Source: Aquirickettsiella gammari (lineage in GTDB: Bacteria > Pseudomonadota > Gammaproteobacteria > Diplorickettsiales > Diplorickettsiaceae). Taken from it: a stretch of 64,000 nucleotides of DNA. Positions 46,678 through 53,196 of this stretch are shown here, piece by piece; the stretch's first letter is position 1, and each line of letters begins with the position of its first letter. Position numbers and translations under genes: made by a program. The notes under the pieces are model-generated. The model saw only the letters and a program-made list of their open reading frames with translations. It ran no database searches and was not told where the DNA came from. The DNA lies in assembly GCA_963701065.1 (NCBI GenBank), contig OY969558.1, forward strand, positions 558,001 through 622,000, written 5' to 3'.

Positions 46678-46706
46678 TTGACACTTTTTTTGAAATACAT
46701 TTCAAT
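46678..46706 (+). promoter_or_regulatory. candidate promoter with palindromic operator for the cyclodipeptide synthase gene
   Basis: A perfect TTGACA (46678-46683) is followed by the palindrome TTGAAAT-AC-ATTTCAA (46690-46705). A -10 box at the expected spacing would be TTCAAT (46701-46706), which overlaps the palindrome, so a dimeric repressor bound there would block the polymerase. The -10 is poor, so the promoter may need activation, or start sites may lie further down. The gene starts 43 bp later. Confidence 0.4.
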
Positions 46707-46748
46707 AACATCGCATTAAAATCGTACATTTAGTATGTTAGGTATACC

Positions 46749-47720
46749 ATGAGAGAAAAAAATAATTCTAAAAAAATTCCTAGTTTTCGAATAGCGCATT
46801 GTGGAACTTTTCCAAAGTATCAACTAGATAAAATCCCTTTAAATGAAAAAAATATAATTTATCTTGTTAGTGTTGGAAAAGAAAAGTTTGAAGGGAAATG
46901 GGTAGAGCGTTTTGTAAATTTTATTAAAGAAATAAAACCTAAAAAAACTATTATTGTTGTAGCAGATAGCTTACAGCGATTTAATATTGAAGTAGACGAA
47001 AATATATCAGAAATAGACGCCTTACGAGAATCTGAAGAGAGAGGACAGCAATGGGTTAAAAAATATAAACCTTATTTTTCTAAATTAGATATAGACTATG
47101 AGTTTATTCATTGGGCAACCTTAAAGGAAGACAAGGATTTTAAGCAATATAGTCAGGAAATTATAGATTTAAGCATGAAAAATACCGCATTTCAGGAAGC
47201 TCTTTTAAATTCCTCAAGAGAATATACTGAGCGGCCTTCTAGGCTCAATTCCAGTATCGTATTCAATCAAGAAAAAGCAGAAATAAATTCTTGCAATTTT
47301 TTACGAGAAGAGTGTGCAGTGTTCCAAGTGCTCGCGAAAGAAAATAACAATAAGGCTATTGTTTACCCGGGTATTGCAACAAAGGTATTAGATTTTTCGA
47401 TTCAACATATTAATAAAAATTATAGAACCAAAAATCCTTTTTATTGGTTGGATATGCGGCCAACGAAGGATCGTAATAAAAATAAAAGATTAGAAACACA
47501 GCTAAGCAAATGGCTTGAAAAAATTAAAACCCTACAATGTGAAACATCTAATAATTCTAGCTCCCCCTCTTTTTTTAGACAAAGTTCTCTAAATGAAAAT
47601 CACTCTTATAGGGAAAATACATTAGATAACTCTATTGTATTACCTTTTTTTAGACGGCCATCTTTAGATGGAGCGCCATCATATAGCAAAAAAATACCAG
47701 TAAGTTATATCCTTAATTAA
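46749..47720 (+). CDS. predicted tRNA-dependent cyclodipeptide synthase (XYP-type) with C-terminal extension
   Basis: CDPSs use two aminoacyl-tRNAs to make cyclic dipeptides (diketopiperazines). Motifs that fit: IIYLVSVGKEKF, with S41 as the covalent serine (S37 of AlbC) and K44 where NYQ enzymes have Asn; TIIVVADS; ALRESEERGQQW; and FLREECAVF, with E188 at the place of E182 and F184 at Y178. KAIVYPG has Y206-P207, as in the XYP subfamily. The core ends near residue 240. A further ~80 residues are Ser/Asn-rich with two related repeats (PSFFRQSSLNENHSY; LPFFRRPSLDGAPSY), unusual for CDPSs. XYP enzymes are known from Rickettsiella grylli and Fluoribacter dumoffii (from memory). Overall identity is low, so this is motif-based. 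The hybrid kinase starts 10 bp later. Confidence 0.7.
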   Translation: MREKNNSKKIPSFRIAHCGTFPKYQLDKIPLNEKNIIYLVSVGKEKFEGKWVERFVNFIKEIKPKKTIIVVADSLQRFNIEVDENISEIDALRESEERGQQWVKKYKPYFSKLDIDYEFIHWATLKEDKDFKQYSQEIIDLSMKNTAFQEALLNSSREYTERPSRLNSSIVFNQEKAEINSCNFLREECAVFQVLAKENNNKAIVYPGIATKVLDFSIQHINKNYRTKNPFYWLDMRPTKDRNKNKRLETQLSKWLEKIKTLQCETSNNSSSPSFFRQSSLNENHSYRENTLDNSIVLPFFRRPSLDGAPSYSKKIPVSYILN

Positions 47721-47730
47721 AAGGCTAAAA

Positions 47731-49260
47731 ATGACTAAAACGAATACTTATGAAAGTTTATTAAATATCATAGCAAAAGCTCCAGGACATTTTTATTGGA
47801 AAGATAAGGAAGGAGTCTATCAAGGCTCTAATGATGCGCAGGCTATTTTTTTAGGATACAAATCAGGTAAAGATTTAATTGGAAAAACCGATTTTGATTT
47901 ACCTTGGAAAGCGCAAGCTAGTTATTTGCAAAAAATTGATAAACAGGTCATGGAAACAGAAAAAGAATATTCTGTGGAAGAAATCGTTGATAGTTATGCT
48001 GGAATAAAAACTATATTTTTTTCTCGAAAGATACCACTTTATGATCCTAAAACTAAAAAAGTAATAGGCATCATAGGAACTTCTTTAGACATTACAGCTA
48101 GCAAGCAAGCAGAAATTGCTAAACAAGAATTTCTGATGAACATGGCGCATGATTTAAGAACCCCCTTGGCCGGGATCATAGGTCTTTCGAGTATCCAAGC
48201 GGATAGCAAAATGGAGCCGCAGGAGCAACAAGAATACGGACAAATGATCCAGGGTGCCAGCGAACAATTGTTAGAATTGCTTAACTCGGTCATCGAAGTC
48301 ACCGCTACTGAGCACCAAGTAGAACAGCTAAAAAAAGAGCCGATTGATTTAAGTCAGCTTTCTGATGAGTTACAAACACTGATGCAACCCTCATTGCAAA
48401 GCAAGGGGCTACAGTTTCAAGTGAAAGTAGATTCCATACTCCCGGTTATTATCAGCGATCGGATTAAATTGAAACGACTTTTACTCAATCTCTTATCGAA
48501 TGCCGTCAAGTTTACCCTGCAAGGCGGGATTGGTTTAGAAATAAACCAACTCTCAGCAGAGAATAATCGAGCCAAAATAGAAATACAGATAAGCGATACG
48601 GGAATTGGTATTACTAAAGATAACATCGATAAGATATTTGAACGCTTTTATCGCGTGCATCCCTCTTATGAGGGGGAATATAAAGGTTACGGGATCGGTT
48701 TATATCTAGTTAAAAAAACCGTAGAACTATTGAATGGTGATATAAAGGTCGCGAGTGAGCAAGGAAAAGGAAGCTGTTTTACGTTATGTTTTAACTTTCC
48801 TTTAGCGGGCGCCATTATCGATAAAGAATCCAGTGTCAACACGTTACAACAGCCTGTACCGACGTCTTATCTCGAATCTGAAAAACGAAAGGGGATGGTA
48901 TTGGTAGCCGAAGATAATGACTTAGTATTACATGTGGTAAAAAATATACTCGTTAAGCTAGGTTATGAGGTTACTGCAGTCACAGAAGGGAACGCGGCAT
49001 TAAATGCCTTACAGACCCAGTCTTTTGTTTTGGCATTGCTCGATATTGGTTTGCCTAATCTAGATGGAACAGAAGTCGCGCGCCGTTATCGTCAGTGGGA
49101 GCAGGAAAATAATAAACCCCATCTTCCACTGTTTGCTTTAACCGCTCATGCGGAAGGCACAGTTAGTGAAAAATGCAAAGAAGCGGGTATCGACTACATT
49201 CTCAAGAAGCCTTTTACAGAAAATGATATTCAAGTATTAGAAAAAAGAAAGTATATCTAG
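47731..49260 (+). CDS. PAS-domain hybrid sensor histidine kinase
   Basis: 509 residues without membrane segments, so a cytoplasmic sensor. PAS domain at about 15-125 (FYWKDKEGVYQGSNDAQAIF; IGTSLDITASKQAE). HisKA with H140 in FLMNMAHDLRTPL. HATPase with N257 (LLSNAVKF), DTGIGI at 290, GYGIGLYLVKKTVELLNG. Receiver at about 388-505 with AEDND, phosphoacceptor D438 (LLDIGLP), T471 and K493. There is no HPt domain or output domain, so phosphate must pass to an unlinked partner. It starts 10 bp after the cyclodipeptide synthase gene with AAAAGGC as ribosome site, so the two are almost certainly co-transcribed. The PAS ligand could be a small molecule such as a cyclodipeptide; that link is inference. 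Confidence 0.9.
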   Translation: MTKTNTYESLLNIIAKAPGHFYWKDKEGVYQGSNDAQAIFLGYKSGKDLIGKTDFDLPWKAQASYLQKIDKQVMETEKEYSVEEIVDSYAGIKTIFFSRKIPLYDPKTKKVIGIIGTSLDITASKQAEIAKQEFLMNMAHDLRTPLAGIIGLSSIQADSKMEPQEQQEYGQMIQGASEQLLELLNSVIEVTATEHQVEQLKKEPIDLSQLSDELQTLMQPSLQSKGLQFQVKVDSILPVIISDRIKLKRLLLNLLSNAVKFTLQGGIGLEINQLSAENNRAKIEIQISDTGIGITKDNIDKIFERFYRVHPSYEGEYKGYGIGLYLVKKTVELLNGDIKVASEQGKGSCFTLCFNFPLAGAIIDKESSVNTLQQPVPTSYLESEKRKGMVLVAEDNDLVLHVVKNILVKLGYEVTAVTEGNAALNALQTQSFVLALLDIGLPNLDGTEVARRYRQWEQENNKPHLPLFALTAHAEGTVSEKCKEAGIDYILKKPFTENDIQVLEKRKYI

Positions 49261-49261
49261 A

Positions 49262-49417
49262 TTACTTCGCTGTATTCAATTGTTCTGCTTGAAAATGGGA
49301 GTCATGCCAAGAAACCGGCACATTGACTTGTAACGGTGCCCAAGCACAGCTGACCACCCATATGACAATACTGCCAAACAGTGCGAGTAATAATAAATTT
49401 TTTATAATCTGTTTCAT
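49262..49417 (-). CDS. small putative lipoprotein of a phage remnant
   Basis: A 51-residue reading frame from ATG 49417 begins MKQIIKNLLLLALFGS and has a lipobox-like VVSC at residues 21-24, then a short polar part with VPVSWHDSHFQ. A ribosome-site-like AAGGAC precedes it. It lies just after the terminase-like fragment on the same strand and ends 1 bp from the kinase stop. Small lipoproteins of this size occur near phage packaging or lysis genes, but I cannot name it. Confidence 0.45.
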   Translation of the reverse strand: MKQIIKNLLLLALFGSIVIWVVSCAWAPLQVNVPVSWHDSHFQAEQLNTAK

Positions 49418-49432
49418 CTTAGTTTTTGTCCT

Positions 49433-49556
49433 TTAAATATAGTAAACAATCTCTGAGGCCTGTTCGTTAATGAGTTGATTTTCAATGGCTAAGGTCATGG
49501 TTTGATAGGCATCTACGGCGTGTGAAGTCCAATCATGTAAGGGATGGTCTTCTTTT
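49433..49556 (-). pseudogene. fragment: C-terminus of a phage terminase large subunit
   Basis: About 40 codons read KEDHPLHDWTSHAVDAYQ and then TMTLAIENQ to a stop at 49433. H-P-L-H-D-W-x-S-H-x-x-D-A-x is the typical end of terminase large subunits, which package phage DNA. The frame has an in-frame stop just upstream, and the sequence is fused to an integrase fragment on the other strand at about 49556. Only this remnant is in the window. Confidence 0.5.
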
Positions 49557-49655
49557 GAAACGGTACTGCGCTATGCACATTTGAACAGTGACCATCTTAA
49601 GAAGGCGGCCGGAAGGATCCTTACAAATTCCCTACATTGCCATCAAATGGCTTAA
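49557..49655 (+). pseudogene. fragment: C-terminus of a tyrosine integrase (upstream of tRNA-Arg)
   Basis: Thirty-two codons read ETVLRYAHLNSDHLKKAAG and on to a stop at 49653-49655. T-V-L-R-Y-A-H-L is the end of phage and island tyrosine recombinases, with the nucleophile Tyr in RYAHL. The rest of the integrase is gone, replaced by the terminase remnant. It ends 58 bp before the intact tRNA-Arg and points toward it, the usual place for an island integrase. Confidence 0.65.
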
Positions 49656-49656
49656 C

Positions 49657-49757
49657 AAGGAGGCTAGCTGGATGGACCGTAAACTGTTAGAATGCCGGGC
49701 TCTTTCGGTTCATGCGCCCGTAGCTCAGCTGGATAGAGTACCAGGCTTCGAACCTGG
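49657..49757 (+). repeat. 101-bp duplication (inner copy) covering tRNA-Arg promoter and 5' half
   Basis: Partner of 38445-38545. Unlike the left copy, this one continues into a full tRNA. The -10-like TTAGAAT (49687-49693) and GC-rich discriminator are present, so this copy can probably be transcribed. Confidence 0.8.
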
Positions 49758-49790
49758 GTGTCGGGGGTTCGAATCCCTCCGGGCGCACCA
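49714..49790 (+). tRNA. tRNA-Arg (anticodon UCG)
   Basis: Full cloverleaf: acceptor GCGCCCG/CGGGCGC, D stem GCTC/GAGT, anticodon stem CCAGG/CCTGG with loop CTTCGAA, giving anticodon TCG for CGA-type Arg codons, and T stem GGGGG/CCCTC around TTCGAAT. CCA is encoded. It is the only complete tRNA in the window and lies inside the island, between two degraded integrase 3' ends. Confidence 0.95.
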
Positions 49791-49817
49791 ATAAGTATTG
49801 TTTTTTCAATAACTTAC

Positions 49818-49988
49818 CTAACTATTCAAAACCTTGTTTTTTATCTGTGTATTGCCATGTACCAATTTTGTACCAGATACACATTCAGCGGCATCTTGAA
49901 GTTGTTGACTATTTAGATGCGCATAAGGTTGCACTGTTTCGTAAGAAAACTAGCCACTAAGTTTTTGCAGTTCATATAGTGAAACTCC
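49818..49988 (-). pseudogene. fragment: C-terminus of a second tyrosine integrase (downstream of tRNA-Arg)
   Basis: On the minus strand the frame reads GVSLYELQKLSG, then a TAG at 49950-49952 where integrases have Trp, then FSYETVQPYAHLNSQQLQDAA and a tail to a stop at 49818. The nucleophile Tyr is kept, but the usual VQRYAH reads VQPYAH. At its 5' side it is fused to a J-like gene fragment at about 49989. It converges on the tRNA from the opposite side to the other integrase remnant, and both share YAHLNS. Confidence 0.65.
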
Positions 49989-49989
49989 T

Positions 49990-50091
49990 TTTTTTGCCGC
50001 GCCACCACGACATCCAGGTAAAGGGGTTTTTAGCCAGGCGCTGTTCTATGCCCTGCAATAAGCTATTTAACATGCTCTCCTTGAATAACAC
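49990..50091 (-). pseudogene. fragment: N-terminus of a third right-arm J-like paralogue
   Basis: From GTG 50091 the first ~34 codons match the paralogue start (MLFKESMLNSLLQ, FTWMSWWRGKK), with the same 15-bp spacer upstream to the previous gene. The frame then runs into the integrase remnant and stops at 49972. It marks the inner end of the right palindrome arm. Confidence 0.75.
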
Positions 50092-50106
50092 CCTCCTTTA
50101 ATCACA

Positions 50107-51678
50107 TTACCGTCTAGCAAAAGAACGAGGGCTGCTTCCTGGTCTTTCCTGATCTTGAGGCGCTGTTTCCGCTGATGGCTGATGTTGGCTCCTATTTTGT
50201 GTCTGCACTAATCGTTTTAATTCCTCAATCTTTGCTTCCATCTCCGCTTTCTCTTGTGCTCGCTTTACTTCCGCTTCCTCTCGCTCTCGGGCATCCCTCT
50301 CTCGTTCTTGGGCATACTCCTCTCGCTCTTTTCTCATCTGTGCAATTTTTTTTCCTATTTCTGCAAGCTCGGCTCTGAACGCTTTACGATCACGTTCTCT
50401 TTCGTCTAATATTTTTTGGATCTCCGCTTCAGATCGAGGGACATAGCACTTCAGTATCTCTAAACCTTCCTTTAGTATCTCGCGTGAAGCCTCTGATAAT
50501 TGCCTAAATTGCGGAAAAAATTCCGTTTGTATCCGACCTAACTCCTCGTTTCCATTCGATTTATCCGGATGAAATAGCAAAACACTGCTTCGAAAGAAAC
50601 TCATTAAGCGGGGTTGTATATTTTCTGATCTAACTATCGCTTCTTTATAGTCGATATTACGGTTCCTAAGCTCCCTGATCACTTGTTTATAAGCCTCTAT
50701 CTGTGAGTCTATCAACCTCTTTATACTGCTGAGACTTTGTTCTAATAATGCTTTTATCTCAGTATACGCTTCAGGTGTTTTTGCTGCTAACAAACTGTCT
50801 ATCGTTTGTCGTTGCAATCTAACCCAATCACCTGCTGAGTCTAAGTCTATATCCGCTAGATTCTCTCCTCTGGCACTCATTTGCGTCGTACTTCTTGTAG
50901 TCAATTCAGCAGGACCTAGATAAACCAGCTCCTGGCTGTCTGATACAGCACCCAGCTGCTCTGTTGCCTCATCGTTGTTAGTGCGGGCTTGCTCGGAAGG
51001 AAATGGGTATAGCAAATAATCACGCATTACTTTCCCTAACTTTTGATATTCTTTTTTTACCCGACTTCGTAGGTTAGTTCGCCCATCTTTTGTTGTTATC
51101 TTCTTTAATCGTTTTTCCATGAGTTTTAAAAACACACGCTCTCTTTTTTTCTGGTACTGACTTAATACCGATGGGAAGTGATTCTGTAACCAATTTAAAT
51201 CACCGCCATGTTTTTCCAGCATCTCCTCACAGCGTCTCGTGTTTTCATCAACCCAATCGACTAACTCTGCCAATATAGCGCGCTCTTGTGCACTATATTG
51301 CAAATTAGAAACTGTATCATGATGTTGCTTCTGCATTGCAGCAAAAGCAAGACAACGCTGATAATAAGACCATACTTTTATCTTATTATTAATCGAAGTA
51401 AATAAACCTGACCACCATCGTTGCCAAAAGTCTTTCCTCCAATAAGCGTGTATCTCAGCTTGTAATGCCGAAGGTTCTAAATTAAATAGTAGCAAACTAC
51501 GTAGACTCGCTCCATCGCGCTTCCACAAGGGCTGCTCTTCGCTTAATTTTGGCACAATAAAAAAAACAGAACTCCATCTTTTACCGCGCCACCACGACAT
51601 CCAGGTAAAGGGTTTTTTTGCCAAGCGCTGTTCTATGCTCTGCAATAAGCTATTTAACATGCTCTCCTTGAATAACAT
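50107..51678 (-). CDS. J-like-domain coiled-coil paralogue, right copy 2
   Basis: 523 residues. The N-terminal 110 residues differ from all other copies (GASLRSLLLFNLEPSALQAE, YWRKDFWQRWWSGLF), while the rest follows right copy 1. The J-like segment is SVLLFHPDKSNGNEEL followed by FFPQFRQLSEAS. A long charged coiled coil (EREEYAQ, REREEAEVKRAQEK) precedes a tail ending SFARR. The last ~160 bp are almost identical to the 3' end of the intact LRR gene, so tails have been exchanged. Starts at ATG 51678 or ATG 51660, as in the other copies. Confidence 0.7.
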   Translation of the reverse strand: MLFKESMLNSLLQSIEQRLAKKPFTWMSWWRGKRWSSVFFIVPKLSEEQPLWKRDGASLRSLLLFNLEPSALQAEIHAYWRKDFWQRWWSGLFTSINNKIKVWSYYQRCLAFAAMQKQHHDTVSNLQYSAQERAILAELVDWVDENTRRCEEMLEKHGGDLNWLQNHFPSVLSQYQKKRERVFLKLMEKRLKKITTKDGRTNLRSRVKKEYQKLGKVMRDYLLYPFPSEQARTNNDEATEQLGAVSDSQELVYLGPAELTTRSTTQMSARGENLADIDLDSAGDWVRLQRQTIDSLLAAKTPEAYTEIKALLEQSLSSIKRLIDSQIEAYKQVIRELRNRNIDYKEAIVRSENIQPRLMSFFRSSVLLFHPDKSNGNEELGRIQTEFFPQFRQLSEASREILKEGLEILKCYVPRSEAEIQKILDERERDRKAFRAELAEIGKKIAQMRKEREEYAQERERDAREREEAEVKRAQEKAEMEAKIEELKRLVQTQNRSQHQPSAETAPQDQERPGSSPRSFARR

Positions 51679-51693
51679 CCTCCTTCAGTCACA

Positions 51694-53181
51694 TTACCGT
51701 CTAGCAAAAAAATGGGTGCTAGTTCCAGACCTTTCTTCCGGCATTGGATTCTGATTCATTATCCCATTTTGTCTCAATAAATTATTTAGCCTTTCAATTT
51801 TTTCTTCCATCTCGGTCTTCGCTTGTTCTCGCTCTTTTCTCATCTGTGCAATTTTTTTTTCTATTTCTGCAAGCTCGGCTCTGAACGCTTTACGATCACG
51901 TTCTCTTTCGTCTAATATTTTTTGGATCTCCGCTTCAGATCGAGGGACATAGCACTTCAGTATCTCTAAACCTTCCTTTAGTATCTCGCGTGAAGCCTCT
52001 GATAATTGCCTAAATTGCGGAAAAAATTCCGTTTGTATCCGACCTAACTCCTCGTTTCCATTCGATTTATCCGGATGAAATAGCAAAACACTGCTTCGAA
52101 AGAAACTCATTAAGCGGGGTTGTATATTTTCTGATCTAACTATCGCTTCTTTATAGTCGATATTACGGTTCCTAAGCTCCCTGATCACTTGTTTATAAGC
52201 CTCTATCTGTGAGTCTATCAACCTCTTTATACTGCTGAGACTTTGTTCTAATAATGCTTTTATCTCAGTATACGCTTCAGGTGTTTTTGCTGCTAACAAA
52301 CTGTCTATCGTTTGTCGTTGCAATCTAACCCAATCACCTGCTAAGTTTAAGTCTATATCCGCTAGATTCTCTCCTCTGGCACTCATTTGCGTCGTACTTC
52401 TTGCGGTCAATTCAGCAGGACCTAGATAAACCAGCTCCTGGCTGTCTGATACAGCACCCAGCTGCTCTGTTGCCTCATCGTTGTTAGTGCGGGCTTGCTC
52501 GGAAGGAAATGGGTATAGCAAATAATCACGCATTACTTTCCCTAACTCTTGATATTCTTTTTTTACCCGACTTCGTAGGTTAGTTCGCCCATCCTTTGTT
52601 GTTATCTTCTTTAATCGTTTTTCCATAAGTTTTAAAAACACACGCTCTCTTTTTTTCTGGTACTGACTTAATACCGATGGGAAGTGATTCTGCAACCAAT
52701 TTAAATCACCGCCATGTTTTTCCAGTATCTCCTCACAGCGTCTTGTGTTTTCACCAACCCAATCGACTAACTCTGCCAATATAGCGCGCTCTTGTGCACT
52801 ATATTGTAAATTAGAAACTGTATCATGATGTTGCTTCTGCACTACAGCAAAAGCAAGACAGCGCTGATAATAAGCATAGGCCTTGCGCTTGTTATTAATC
52901 GACGTAAATAAACTCAACCACCATCGTTGCCAAAAGGGTCTTTTCCAATAACGTTGAAGCTCAGTGTGTAGTGCTTGCGGATCTAAATCAAAGAGTCGCA
53001 GACTACTTAAGCTCGCCTCATCTCGCTTCCACAGAGGACATTCTTCTAACTCCGGGATAATGGAAAAAACAGAAATCCATCTTTTACCGCGCCACCACGA
53101 CATCCGGATCATGGGTTTTTTATCCAATCGCTGTCCTATGCCCTGCAATAAGCTATTTAGCATGCTCTCCTTGAATAACAT
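51694..53181 (-). CDS. J-like-domain coiled-coil paralogue, right copy 1
   Basis: 495 residues. The first ~110 residues follow the left-arm type (RDEASLSSLRLFDLDPQALH, RPFWQRWWLSLFTSINNK), except for a local PMIRM change, and the rest follows right copy 2. HPDK is intact. The tail (LNNLLRQNG, MPEERSGTSTHFFARR) resembles the tail of the broken left LRR gene and left copy 1. It starts 15 bp after the intact LRR gene and ends 15 bp before right copy 2, so the three genes are likely one transcript. Confidence 0.7.
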   Translation of the reverse strand: MLFKESMLNSLLQGIGQRLDKKPMIRMSWWRGKRWISVFSIIPELEECPLWKRDEASLSSLRLFDLDPQALHTELQRYWKRPFWQRWWLSLFTSINNKRKAYAYYQRCLAFAVVQKQHHDTVSNLQYSAQERAILAELVDWVGENTRRCEEILEKHGGDLNWLQNHFPSVLSQYQKKRERVFLKLMEKRLKKITTKDGRTNLRSRVKKEYQELGKVMRDYLLYPFPSEQARTNNDEATEQLGAVSDSQELVYLGPAELTARSTTQMSARGENLADIDLNLAGDWVRLQRQTIDSLLAAKTPEAYTEIKALLEQSLSSIKRLIDSQIEAYKQVIRELRNRNIDYKEAIVRSENIQPRLMSFFRSSVLLFHPDKSNGNEELGRIQTEFFPQFRQLSEASREILKEGLEILKCYVPRSEAEIQKILDERERDRKAFRAELAEIEKKIAQMRKEREQAKTEMEEKIERLNNLLRQNGIMNQNPMPEERSGTSTHFFARR

Positions 53182-53196
53182 CTTCCTTCAATCACA

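Noticed and set aside
49588..49794. 68-codon plus-strand frame ending GFEPGCRGFESLRAHQ
   Set aside because: It runs straight through the intact tRNA-Arg and its upstream repeat, so it is not a protein gene.
41001..53181. J-like paralogues as ordinary DnaJ proteins
   Set aside because: The HPDK motif lies near the C-terminus, there are no G/F or zinc-finger regions, and only helices II-III of a J-domain are recognisable; the true J-protein here is djlA.
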